Made by a program: the position numbers and the translations under genes. The notes below the pieces were generated by a model, which was not told the origin of the DNA, did not search any database, and was given only the letters and a program-made list of their open reading frames with translations. A stretch of 64,000 bases of DNA, from assembly GCA_009777725.1 (NCBI GenBank), contig WRLG01000008.1, forward strand, positions 28,510 to 92,509, written 5' to 3'. The stretch is from Oscillospiraceae bacterium. GTDB taxonomy: Bacteria > Bacillota > Clostridia > Oscillospirales > Ruminococcaceae. This document shows, one piece after another, positions 8,312 to 16,654 of the stretch; the first letter of the stretch is position 1; each line of letters begins with the position of its first letter.

Positions 8312-9229
8312 ATGATTTATACTGTTACGTTCAATCCGGCTCTCGACTATACGGCGAGGCTCGGCACTTTCAAGCTGGGAGAAATCAACCGCACGCTGAG
8401 CGGGAGCATTTCTGTCGGCGGTAAAGGAATCAACGTGTCGCGGATGCTCTCGATTCTGGGGCATGAAAATGTCGCTATGGGTTTCGCGGCGGGCTTTACC
8501 GGGGAGGAAATCGTAAGAATCGTTAAGGCTTCGGGGTTCGGCTGTGACTTTATCATGGTTGAGGAAGGGCTTTCGCGGATTAACGTAAAGCTGATGATGG
8601 AGAGTGAAACGGAGATTAACGGGCGCGGACCTGTTGTTGAAGATAAGCATATCCATAAGCTTGAAGTTATGCTTGAAAAGCTGACTGAGGGTGATGTGCT
8701 GATTTTAGCGGGCAGTGTCCCCCCCTCCGTGAGTTTGAGCGTGTATGGGAGAATTTTATCCTCGGTTGCTTCAAAGGGGGTTCTCACCGTTGTCGATGCG
8801 GAGGGCGGACTTCTTACGAAATCCTTGGAATATAAGCCCTTCTTGATAAAACCCAACATAAAGGAGCTAAGCGGTCTTTTTAAAAACGCGGCTATAGCGG
8901 ATAAGGACACGGCGGTAGTGTATGCGCGCTTATTGCGCGAGCTGGGGGCAAGGAATATTTTGACATCTATGGCGGGGGACGGCGCGGTGTTGCTGACTGA
9001 GTGCGGTCATGTAATAAAGTGCGCGGCTCCTAAGGGTGCTGTAGTCAGCTCGGTGGGCGCGGGCGATGCGATGACGGCGGGGTTTATTGCCGGATGGCTT
9101 CAAACAAAGGATTATGAATATGCCTTACGCTTAGGGATTGCCGCCGGAAGTGCGTCCGCCTTTTCTAAAAACGGCTTGGATAAGGCTGATGTTGATAAAA
9201 TGATGTTTAACGCAGTTCTGGAGGAATAA
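8312..9229 (+). CDS. fruK: PfkB-family sugar-phosphate kinase, probably 1-phosphofructokinase
   Basis: A 305-residue ribokinase/PfkB-fold kinase. The start MIYTVTFNPALDYTARL is the characteristic FruK/LacC opening, and SVGGKGINVSRML is the first PfkB signature. The C-terminal GAVVSSVGAGDAMTAGFIAG contains the second signature with the catalytic Asp of GAGD. The likely reaction is fructose 1-phosphate to fructose 1,6-bisphosphate, though tagatose-6-phosphate kinase cannot be excluded. ATG 8312 is preferred (GGAG 7-8 nt upstream); an ATG at 8282 lies inside ilvA without such a site. There is no PTS gene beside it, so its place at the end of the ilv operon is unexplained. Confidence 0.85.
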   Translation: MIYTVTFNPALDYTARLGTFKLGEINRTLSGSISVGGKGINVSRMLSILGHENVAMGFAAGFTGEEIVRIVKASGFGCDFIMVEEGLSRINVKLMMESETEINGRGPVVEDKHIHKLEVMLEKLTEGDVLILAGSVPPSVSLSVYGRILSSVASKGVLTVVDAEGGLLTKSLEYKPFLIKPNIKELSGLFKNAAIADKDTAVVYARLLRELGARNILTSMAGDGAVLLTECGHVIKCAAPKGAVVSSVGAGDAMTAGFIAGWLQTKDYEYALRLGIAAGSASAFSKNGLDKADVDKMMFNAVLEE

Positions 9230-9231
9230 GC

Positions 9232-10404
9232 TTGAAGGAAGTAATACTTATAAAGGAAGGCGAAATAGCCTTAAAGGGTCTGAACAAATCGGGCTTTGAG
9301 GACGCTTTTATCCGAAATTTAAAGCGCAGGCTTAATCCTCTGGGGGAGCTTGACTATAAAAAGGCTCAGTCAACCATAACGGTTTCGCCGCGCGGGGAAG
9401 ATGTTGACATTGACGAGGCGGTGAGCCGTTCCTTAAAGGTTTTCGGCGCGGCGGCTGTTTGCAGGGCGGCGGCAGTCCCCAAGGATTTTGAGGAGCTTTG
9501 CGGATTTGCAATTGATTATATCGGCGAGGCGGTTGAAGCCGTCAAAACCTTTAAGGTCGAGGCTAAACGCGCGGATAAAAAATACCCGCTCAAATCGCCG
9601 GAAATCTGCGCGGAGCTGGGGGGCAGGATTTTGAATGCTTACCCTCATTTAAGCGTTGACGTGAAAAACCCCGGCGTGATTATTAACGTGGAAATACGCG
9701 ATAACAACGCTTTTATACATGCGGGAAACATTACCGCCGCCGGAGGGATTCCCGTAGGCACTTCCGGGAAAGCACTTATACTTTTATCGGGCGGTATTGA
9801 CAGCCCCGTTGCGGCTTATATGTCGGCTAAAAGGGGAGTGCGCCTTTGGGCTGTGCATTTCGAGTCGCCGCCTTATACATCGGAGCGCGCAAAGCTTAAA
9901 GCGGAGCGGCTTTGCGAGAAGCTTTCGGTTTGGTGCGGAAGCATAACTCTCTTTTACGTATCGCTTACAGAGGTTCAAGAGGCTATGCGCGAAAATTGCC
10001 CCGAAGAATTTCAGACATTGCTGCTCCGCCGGATTATGGTGGATATAGCACAAAGAATAGCGGAGCAATACGAGCTTCAAGCTTTAGTTACGGGAGAAAG
10101 CATAGGTCAGGTCGCGAGCCAGACCATGCACGCGATAGCTTGCACCGATGCCGTAAGCAGATACCCGATATTCCGCCCCCTTATAGGCATGGATAAAATT
10201 GAGATTATAAAATTAGCGAGAATGATTGAAACCTATGATATTTCGGTTGAGCCGTATGAAGATTGCTGTACCGTTTTTACTCCGCGGCATCCTAAAATAC
10301 GTCCTGTTTTAAGCGAGGTTGAAGCCGCGCAGAGCAAATTTGATTTTGAACCGCTCATAAAAAAAGCAATGGATAATATTGAGCAAAAACGGATAATATT
10401 GTAA
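9232..10404 (+). CDS. thiI: tRNA 4-thiouridine synthetase ThiI
   Basis: A 390-residue cytoplasmic enzyme that adenylates U8 of tRNA and transfers sulfur to give s4U; in some organisms it also supplies sulfur for thiamine. There is an N-terminal ferredoxin-like region, then a THUMP domain (about residues 60-165), then the PP-loop ATPase with LLSGGIDSPVAAYM near residue 184. The C-terminal rhodanese domain of the E. coli protein is absent, as is usual in Gram-positives. The start is TTG 9232 with GGAGG 7 nt upstream, 2 nt after the kinase gene. The expected cysteine desulfurase partner is not in this window. Confidence 0.95.
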   Translation: MKEVILIKEGEIALKGLNKSGFEDAFIRNLKRRLNPLGELDYKKAQSTITVSPRGEDVDIDEAVSRSLKVFGAAAVCRAAAVPKDFEELCGFAIDYIGEAVEAVKTFKVEAKRADKKYPLKSPEICAELGGRILNAYPHLSVDVKNPGVIINVEIRDNNAFIHAGNITAAGGIPVGTSGKALILLSGGIDSPVAAYMSAKRGVRLWAVHFESPPYTSERAKLKAERLCEKLSVWCGSITLFYVSLTEVQEAMRENCPEEFQTLLLRRIMVDIAQRIAEQYELQALVTGESIGQVASQTMHAIACTDAVSRYPIFRPLIGMDKIEIIKLARMIETYDISVEPYEDCCTVFTPRHPKIRPVLSEVEAAQSKFDFEPLIKKAMDNIEQKRIIL

Positions 10405-10446
10405 AATAACACAACGCAAGCGGGTATATTTTGTTAATTACTATAA

Positions 10447-10474
10447 AATATTTCATAAATATTTCATAAATATT
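10447..10474 (+). repeat. 11-nt tandem repeat upstream of the sensor-hydrogenase promoter
   Basis: The unit AATATTTCATA is repeated about two and a half times with an exact 11-nt period and ends at the -35 box. It could be a binding site or an AT-rich promoter enhancer. Confidence 0.6.
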
Positions 10475-10502
10475 GACACCGTTAGTATAAATATGCTATA
10501 AT
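10473..10502 (+). promoter_or_regulatory. Promoter of the hydrogenase-like sensor gene
   Basis: TTGACA (10473-10478), an 18-nt spacer and TATAAT (10497-10502), with an 11-nt tandem repeat abutting the -35 box. Confidence 0.85.
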
Positions 10503-10539
10503 GTTTCATATTTATACTTGCCGAAAGCGAGGGATGTTT

Positions 10540-12456
10540 ATGGTTACATATATTTCTGAAAAGTGCGTAGGCTGTAATTCATGTATACGCGCCTGCCCTG
10601 TTCACGGTGCAAACGCGCAGGAGGTTAGGGCTGACGGTACGCAAGGCATAAAGATTGACCAAAATGAGTGCATAAAATGCGGGAACTGCATTAAAGCCTG
10701 CTCCCAGCACCAAGCGCGGGGCTATGAGGACGATACGGAGCAGTTTTTTAAGGATTTGAAAAGGGGCTCGCAAATTGCCGTTATAGTAGCTCCGGCAATC
10801 AAAATCGCCTTTGACGGTTGGTGGAGGCATGTTTGCCAGTGGCTGCGGGGGCAGGGCGCGAAATACGTATACGATGTGTCTTGGGGCGCGGATATATGCA
10901 CTTGGGCGCATCTTAAATACCTTAAAAAGAACCCGGGAGCAAAGGTCATTTCACAGCCCTGCGCCGCTATCGTTAATTATGCGGAACTGCACCAGCCGGA
11001 GCTTCTTCAGCATATGTCGCCTATCCACAGCCCTATGCTTTGCACGGCTGTTTTTATCAAGAAAAAGTACGGGGGCGGTGTAAAGGTCGCGGCTTTGTCA
11101 CCTTGTATTGCGAAAAAAGATGAATTTAACTCAACGGGTCTTGTAAACTATAATGTAACCTTTGAAAAGCTTGCCGAATACATAGATAAAAATGCTAACC
11201 TGCCCCGCAGCGGGAGAAGCGAATTTGAGTTTGATTACGCGCAGGGCAGGGAGGGTGCGGTTTATCCCCGTCCGGGCGGTTTAAAGGCAAACTTGAAGTA
11301 TCACGCTCCTACGCTTGACGTCATCAATTCGGAGGGCGACCATGTTTACAAGGTGCTTTCGGCTTATTTAAAAGAAAGCGCGGAAAAACGCCCCTCTGTT
11401 CTCGATGTTTTAAACTGCGGCTACGGCTGTAACAGCGGACCGGCGGTAGGCGCGGAATGTAGTGTTTTCCATGCGGAGAGCATTATGCAGAACGTGGACC
11501 AGTTTATTTTGAGAAAATTTTCGTTTGGTCCTAAAAGCATAAAAACTACTCTGCGAAAATTTGACAGGATGTTAAAGCTTGAAGACTTCTGCCGCGGATA
11601 CACCAACAGGGAAACCCAAAAACACATGCCTAACCAAGCGGAAATTGAGAAAATATTTTCAAGGCTGGGTAAGAAAACCAAGTTTGACAAGGAATTTAAC
11701 TGCCTTGCCTGCGGCTATGATTCATGCAGGGATTTGGCTCTTGCCATAGCGCGCGGTATCGCGACAAATGATGACTGCACAAAATATAAGAACTTCCTGC
11801 TTGAAGAAAATTCGGAAAAGGTTAGGGGAATGTTAAAAGATTTTGAAGTGATTGCCGCCGAGCTTAACGATGTGGTAAACGAACTGAGAAAGGACGTTGT
11901 ACATGTTAAGAATGAGTCGCTGCGTATTGATACGCTCGGCTTGGAATGCGGAGACGGCATGAATTTTATCGATGACAATATCGCGGAATTAAAGCGGCTT
12001 TCGGTTAGCATAAAGGAAGCGATGACACTGATTGACAACAGCGTAGCCGGTTACTCCAAAATGTCGGAAAGCGTTGACGACATAGCGAAGCAGATTAATA
12101 TTCTTGCTGTTAACGCTAATATTGAGGCGGTTCGCGCGGGTGCTGTGGGCAAGGGCTTCTCTGTTATTGCGACCGAGATAAGGAAGCTGTCACAAACATC
12201 TCAGGAATCGGTGATTGATGCCGATACCTGCAATAATGAAATAAACGCCGCAACCGCTAATATTACCGAGATTATCGGATATATCAATAATGCGGTTAAT
12301 CTTCTTACCGATTCGGTCGTGAAGATGAGGGTTAATGTTGATGAAACCATTTCTCATGGTAAGTCGATTAACGAGGATATGGTTGACGTTGACAAAATTA
12401 CAGAAAACATTGCCTACCTTGTGGAAAAAACAAACGCGATTACAAGCAATCATTAG
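10540..12456 (+). CDS. Soluble [FeFe]-hydrogenase-like sensor fused to a methyl-accepting signalling domain
   Basis: ATG 10540 is chosen because GAGGG ends 6 nt upstream; this gives 638 residues. The order is two 4Fe-4S ferredoxin motifs (CVGCNSCIRACP and CIKCGNCIKACS, residues ~7-55), a hydrogenase large-subunit domain (~75-345), a second Fe-S domain with CLACGYDSC (~385-415), a coiled segment, and a chemoreceptor signalling domain at the C-terminus (AKQINILAVNANIEAVRAG). No membrane segment is seen, so it should be cytoplasmic. H-cluster cysteines are present in SQPCA, LSPCIAKKDE and CGYGC, but the proton-relay Cys of TSCCP is Pro. It probably senses H2 or redox state and signals to chemotaxis or a kinase. 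No che gene is nearby. Confidence 0.85.
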   Translation: MVTYISEKCVGCNSCIRACPVHGANAQEVRADGTQGIKIDQNECIKCGNCIKACSQHQARGYEDDTEQFFKDLKRGSQIAVIVAPAIKIAFDGWWRHVCQWLRGQGAKYVYDVSWGADICTWAHLKYLKKNPGAKVISQPCAAIVNYAELHQPELLQHMSPIHSPMLCTAVFIKKKYGGGVKVAALSPCIAKKDEFNSTGLVNYNVTFEKLAEYIDKNANLPRSGRSEFEFDYAQGREGAVYPRPGGLKANLKYHAPTLDVINSEGDHVYKVLSAYLKESAEKRPSVLDVLNCGYGCNSGPAVGAECSVFHAESIMQNVDQFILRKFSFGPKSIKTTLRKFDRMLKLEDFCRGYTNRETQKHMPNQAEIEKIFSRLGKKTKFDKEFNCLACGYDSCRDLALAIARGIATNDDCTKYKNFLLEENSEKVRGMLKDFEVIAAELNDVVNELRKDVVHVKNESLRIDTLGLECGDGMNFIDDNIAELKRLSVSIKEAMTLIDNSVAGYSKMSESVDDIAKQINILAVNANIEAVRAGAVGKGFSVIATEIRKLSQTSQESVIDADTCNNEINAATANITEIIGYINNAVNLLTDSVVKMRVNVDETISHGKSINEDMVDVDKITENIAYLVEKTNAITSNH

Positions 12457-12490
12457 CAGGTTTTTTTAAAGCTTTTAGGAGGTTGGGAGC

Positions 12491-13243
12491 ATGGTTGTGT
12501 TTATGAAACGGGTAATGCGCTTGTCGGTTTATTTAGTGGCGGCGGCAATTGCGGCGAGTGCTTTATCGTTGGGCGTTTTTGCCGAGAGCGGAGCGTCTCT
12601 GAACAGGAAAACGCTTAACATGCCGCTTGGTAAAAGCTTCACGCTAAAGGTTTCAAACGCGGGAGGGAACACTGTAAGCTGGTCTTCCTCCGATAAGTCG
12701 ATTGCAACGGTGAACTCAAACGGCAGAGTTACCGCGCTTAAAAAGGGGAATGTCCGCATAGGGGCAAAGGTCGGCGATAGTATTCTGGTTTGCAGGATAA
12801 GGGTTATAGAACCGACTGCCCCCGCCTCTAAACCGCCCGTCAGTTCCGATGAAACGGCTGAAAGCTACGGGGAGGAGATGCTTAAACTGATTAATGCCGA
12901 ACGCAAAAAGGAGGAGGCATCTCCGCTTTCGCTTGATGAAACGCTTTGCAAAGCCGCAAACATTAGGGCGGAGGAGATTGCGCGCAGTTTCAGCCACCAA
13001 AGACCCGATGGCAAAGAATTTAAAACCGTTTTAACTGAGGTCGGGATTGAAACGAGCCTGCATATAGGGGAAAATATCTCGGCGGGCAGCAGTACCGCCA
13101 AGGATACCTTTGAGCGGTGGATGAAATCCCCTGGGCATAAAAGGAATATACTTACGGCTGATTATAAAAAGGTGGGAATCGGTTATTATTACGATTCGGG
13201 CGGCAAGTATAAGTACTATTGGGTGCAGATATTTTCGGGATAA
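12491..13243 (+). CDS. Secreted Ig-like (BIG2) plus CAP/SCP domain protein
   Basis: A 250-residue exported protein. Residues 1-31 are a signal peptide (basic start, hydrophobic AAAIAASALSLGVFA core). Residues ~35-100 are a bacterial Ig-like BIG2 domain (TVSWSSSDKSIATVNSNGRV). After a Pro/Ser linker, residues ~125-250 form a YkwD-type CAP domain with LINAERKKE, FSHQRPDG, IGENISAG and WMKSPGHKRNIL, including the conserved His and Glu residues. Function in bacteria is poorly known; members are found in spores and the cell surface. AGGAGG lies 7 nt before ATG 12491. Its BIG2 domain resembles those of the large protein at 14.3 kb. Confidence 0.88.
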   Translation: MVVFMKRVMRLSVYLVAAAIAASALSLGVFAESGASLNRKTLNMPLGKSFTLKVSNAGGNTVSWSSSDKSIATVNSNGRVTALKKGNVRIGAKVGDSILVCRIRVIEPTAPASKPPVSSDETAESYGEEMLKLINAERKKEEASPLSLDETLCKAANIRAEEIARSFSHQRPDGKEFKTVLTEVGIETSLHIGENISAGSSTAKDTFERWMKSPGHKRNILTADYKKVGIGYYYDSGGKYKYYWVQIFSG

Positions 13244-13301
13244 GGGGCTGTAAACAAATAACCTTTACAGCTACCAATCCCGGCGAAAGGGCGGTAAAAG
13301 C

Positions 13302-14156
13302 ATGAAGTTTTTGATAATAACCGGTTTGTCCGGCGCGGGCAAATCCGGGGTAATAAACGCCCTTGAAGATATTGGATTTTACTGTATTGACAATATACCG
13401 CCTCAGCTTATACCGACCTTTGCGGATATATGCCTGCAAGCTAAGGGGATGGATAAGGTAGCCATTGTCACCGATATACGCGGCGGCGAGTTGTTTTCGG
13501 ATTTGGACGGTACAATCGAAAGCTTAAAATCAAGCGGTCTTGAAATATCGATTTTATTCTTAGATGCCGCCGATGAGGTTTTAATCAAGCGGTATAAAGA
13601 AACAAGGCGGAAGCATCCGCTTGACGAAAGGTCTCACGGAAGTTTGCAGGGTGCGGTTGATATGGAGCGGGAGCTTTTATCCTCGGTTCGGGATAAAGCC
13701 GATTACTATATTGATACCTCGGATTTTTCCTTGGGATTGCTGAAGGAGACGGTAATATCCTTGTTTTTGGAAAATCCGGGGAATTCAATGGTGGTAAAAA
13801 TCATGTCATTCGGGTTTAAATACGGCAGTTCCAGAGAGGCGGATTTGGTTTTCGATGTCAGATGTCTGCCTAACCCGTTTTGGGTGGAGGAACTGAAGCG
13901 ACATACGGGGCTTGAAGACTGTGTCAGAGATTATGTTTTCAGCTTTGAGCAGTCAAAGGAGCTTTTAAAAAAGCTTCAGGATTTACTTGATTTTTTAATT
14001 CCGCTGTATCTTAAAGAGGGAAAAACCCAGCTTGTGGCGGCATTCGGTTGCACGGGCGGGAAGCACCGCTCCGTTGCGTTCGCGGAGGTGATTTACAGGT
14101 ATCTTTCCGACAGGGGATTACGGTGCAGGATTAATCATAGGGATATACATGCTTGA
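13302..14156 (+). CDS. rapZ: RNase adapter / nucleotide-binding protein RapZ (YvcJ family)
   Basis: A 284-residue cytoplasmic protein with an N-terminal P-loop (TGLSGAGKSGVINALED, residues 7-23), the family motif FYCIDNIPPQLIP, and a C-terminal domain with FGCTGGKHRSVAFAE that in E. coli senses glucosamine-6-phosphate and guides RNase E to a small RNA. In Bacillota the homologue YvcJ binds nucleotides and its role is less clear. It normally sits with yvcK and whiA; neither is here. Instead it lies between two secreted Ig-like protein genes. The length and motifs are complete. Confidence 0.95.
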   Translation: MKFLIITGLSGAGKSGVINALEDIGFYCIDNIPPQLIPTFADICLQAKGMDKVAIVTDIRGGELFSDLDGTIESLKSSGLEISILFLDAADEVLIKRYKETRRKHPLDERSHGSLQGAVDMERELLSSVRDKADYYIDTSDFSLGLLKETVISLFLENPGNSMVVKIMSFGFKYGSSREADLVFDVRCLPNPFWVEELKRHTGLEDCVRDYVFSFEQSKELLKKLQDLLDFLIPLYLKEGKTQLVAAFGCTGGKHRSVAFAEVIYRYLSDRGLRCRINHRDIHA

Positions 14157-14213
14157 TGTAAGGAATAAGTCTGAATTATTAATAATCCTCTTAATAAAAT
14201 TAATATTAATTTA

Positions 14214-14242
14214 TTGATTTACAGATAAAAGTATGTTAAAAT
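14214..14242 (+). promoter_or_regulatory. Promoter of the Ig-like repeat protein gene
   Basis: TTGATT (14214-14219), a 17-nt spacer and TAAAAT (14237-14242), about 75 nt upstream of the start codon. Confidence 0.6.
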
Positions 14243-14256
14243 ATAGTTGGGGGCTT

Positions 14257-14286
14257 GCGTTCATTGGATTAATGTTAGGTGAACGC
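14257..14286 (+). promoter_or_regulatory. Inverted repeat in the 5' leader of the Ig-like repeat protein gene
   Basis: GCGTTCA (14257-14263) and TGAACGC (14280-14286) flank 16 nt and can extend by two G-U pairs in RNA. It lies just after the predicted transcription start and before AAAGGAGG. It could be an mRNA hairpin or an operator; nothing else distinguishes them. Confidence 0.45.
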
Positions 14287-14317
14287 GGCTTCAGCTTTAG
14301 AATAAAGGAGGATTTTT

Positions 14318-16600
14318 ATGCTCGGAAAAATTAGGGCAGTTGTCGGGGGTGCGTTCGCTCTGGTCATCGTTTTATCGCTATGGACGTTTACGGCGAGTGC
14401 TCAGCCCAGATTAAGCAGGACAAGCGGAACTATCGTTGTCAATCAGGTAGCTTCCTTGTCGGTATCGGGAGCCGGTAATCAGACAATACGTTGGTCATCT
14501 GACAACACAAGCGTAGTGCAGGTAAATTCCCAAGGAAGGATTAAGGGATTTAAAGCGGGTACGGCAAACATTAGAGCAACTGTGGGGAGCACGGTTCTGA
14601 CATGCAGGATTACGGTGATTGACGGAAGAATAACTCCGGGTGTGACAAGGTTGAACATGGCAGTAGGGGAGACCCAAAGGGTTAATCTTAACGTATTTCT
14701 TTCACCGCGAACAATAGCGGCGGTCAGCACAGACAGAGACGTTGCAACCATAAGCTGGGTAGGAGCTCAGTGGGACGGAAATAACATACCGATTGCAATT
14801 AACGCAAGAGGAAACGGTACGGCAAAAATAAAGGTTTACGCCAGAAATCACCCCAACACGGTTTTTTGTGATATAGAGGTTAGGGTTGGGACGGGGAACA
14901 GCAATGTTGTAATTGTTTCGCCGACGGACAACGTAAGCGTCCGCGCCGGGCAGACGGAAACGCTGCGGCTGAGCACCTCGCGGGCGAACGCGGTGAGTGT
15001 TTCTTCCCTTAATACAAGGGTCGCAACCGTGTCGCTGGGTACGTCCAGCGGGACAACTACCAATGTTAATGTCAGAGGAGTATCGGCGGGCACTACAACG
15101 CTTCGCATAACGGACAGAAATAACTCCAGAAATATTACGGATGTCAGAATTACGGTAACTGCCGAGGAGGATGTTATCATTATCCCGCCGACCGAGAGCG
15201 TAAGCGTAAGGGCGGGGCAGACGGAGACGCTGAGGCTGTATACCTCGCGGGCGAACGCCGTAAACATAAGCTCCTTGAACACGAATGTAGCAACGGTAAC
15301 GCTCGGCACGTCAAGCGGCACGAATACGAATGTTAATATCAGAGGAGTAACTGCGGGGACTACTACGCTCCGCATAACGGACAAAAACAATTCCAGAAAT
15401 GTTACCGATGTCAGAGTTACGGTAACGGCGGACGATGTTATCATTATCCCGCCAACCGAGAGTGTCAGCGTAAGGGCGGGGCAGACGGAGACGCTGAGGC
15501 TGTATACCTCGCGGGCGAACGCCGTAAACGTAAGCTCCTTGAATACAAATGTAGCAACGGTAACGCTTGGTACGTCCAGCGGCACGAATACGAATGTTAA
15601 TATCAGAGGAGTAACCGCGGGGACGACTACGCTTCGGATAACGGACAAGAGTAATTCCAGAAATGTTAAAGATGTTAGGATTACGGTAACCTCCGATGAT
15701 GTAATCATTATTTCGCCGACCGAGAGCGTAAGCGTCAAAGCCGGGCAGACGGAAACGCTGAGGCTTTATACTTCAAGGGCAAATGCGGTAGACGTAAGCT
15801 CTCAAAACACGAATATAGCAACGGTAACGCTCGGTACGTCCAGCGGTACGGTTACTAACGTAAACATAAGAGGCGTAGCGAAGGGGAACACAACGCTTCG
15901 GATAACGGACAGGAGTAATTCCAGAAATGTTACAACTGTAAGGATTACCGTAACGGACAGCGATGTAGTCATTATATCTCCCTTAAGCGAGGTTAGGACT
16001 GAAACGGGTAAAACCGAAGTTCTGCGGATACATACTTCAAGGACAAATTCGGTAAACGTAAGCTCGTTTAACACCGGCATAGCAACTGTATCGCTGGGCA
16101 CTTCAAGCGGCACGATTACAAATATAAATGTCAGAGGAGTATCTGCCGGCACTACAACGCTCCGCATAACGGACAAGAACAATTCCGCGAATTTTGTAGA
16201 CGTAAGGGTTGTAGTAAGCACCTCGTACACGCTCTACGGACTGATGACGACTTCTCCGAGCGGCGTTCAGTCGGGTCATATTACCCTTTCATGGACGGGG
16301 CTCAGCGGTGCTGCAAACTACATGGTCGTTCCGGCTGACATATGGGAGAATACTATCTTCGACAATGACAACGCGTTAAGGTACGATGCTTATTACGATA
16401 CGCTTTACAGCAGTAAGAAGCAAGGCACGAACGCAAGGGAGGTAACTGTTTCGGCTTCCACAGGGGCGAAGCCCAGAACCGCCTATATGTATCTTTCAAA
16501 TCAAAATTTAGTTGGCGATGCTAATTTGGCAAAGGTACTTGAAAATGCCGTTAAAGGCACAGGCAACAAAGTGTCTATGCCTGTGGCTGTGAACAACTGA
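14318..16600 (+). CDS. Large secreted Ig-like (BIG2) tandem-repeat surface protein
   Basis: A 760-residue protein with a signal peptide at 1-28 (ALVIVLSLWTFTASA). Residues ~30-105 are a BIG2 domain and ~106-195 a related domain. Then five tandem units of about 88 residues start with variants of VIIxPTESVSVRAGQTETLRL and contain NTNVATVTLGTSSGT and RGVTAGTTTLRITDKNNS. Residues ~635-760 form a unique C-terminal domain without a sortase motif, SLH domain or membrane anchor, so attachment is unclear. Strong identity between the units at DNA level indicates recent duplication. The likely role is cell-surface structure or adhesion. The gene has its own promoter and ends at a bidirectional terminator. 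Confidence 0.85.
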   Translation: MLGKIRAVVGGAFALVIVLSLWTFTASAQPRLSRTSGTIVVNQVASLSVSGAGNQTIRWSSDNTSVVQVNSQGRIKGFKAGTANIRATVGSTVLTCRITVIDGRITPGVTRLNMAVGETQRVNLNVFLSPRTIAAVSTDRDVATISWVGAQWDGNNIPIAINARGNGTAKIKVYARNHPNTVFCDIEVRVGTGNSNVVIVSPTDNVSVRAGQTETLRLSTSRANAVSVSSLNTRVATVSLGTSSGTTTNVNVRGVSAGTTTLRITDRNNSRNITDVRITVTAEEDVIIIPPTESVSVRAGQTETLRLYTSRANAVNISSLNTNVATVTLGTSSGTNTNVNIRGVTAGTTTLRITDKNNSRNVTDVRVTVTADDVIIIPPTESVSVRAGQTETLRLYTSRANAVNVSSLNTNVATVTLGTSSGTNTNVNIRGVTAGTTTLRITDKSNSRNVKDVRITVTSDDVIIISPTESVSVKAGQTETLRLYTSRANAVDVSSQNTNIATVTLGTSSGTVTNVNIRGVAKGNTTLRITDRSNSRNVTTVRITVTDSDVVIISPLSEVRTETGKTEVLRIHTSRTNSVNVSSFNTGIATVSLGTSSGTITNINVRGVSAGTTTLRITDKNNSANFVDVRVVVSTSYTLYGLMTTSPSGVQSGHITLSWTGLSGAANYMVVPADIWENTIFDNDNALRYDAYYDTLYSSKKQGTNAREVTVSASTGAKPRTAYMYLSNQNLVGDANLAKVLENAVKGTGNKVSMPVAVNN
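14905..16225 (+). repeat. Five ~264-bp tandem coding repeats
   Basis: Units begin near 14905, 15168, 15431, 15694 and 15957. Units two and three are nearly identical over long stretches at nucleotide level, and the first and last are more diverged, a pattern expected from internal unequal crossing-over. Confidence 0.85.
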
Positions 16601-16618
16601 GTATCAGCTCATCTGAAT

Positions 16619-16654
16619 AATTAAGCCGCCTGTCAGCAAACAGGCGGCTTAATT
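16619..16654. terminator. Bidirectional terminator between convergent genes
   Basis: A perfect 15-bp stem (AATTAAGCCGCCTGT and its complement) with a 6-nt loop. It serves the Ig-like gene on the plus strand and the ABC transporter operon on the minus strand. Confidence 0.9.

Noticed and set aside
14848..15738. Long open frame (296 codons) on the minus strand across the Ig-like repeats
   Set aside because: It mirrors the repeat structure of the plus-strand gene, has no ribosome binding site, and its composition (Val/Thr/Leu-rich) is what antisense reading of this gene gives.
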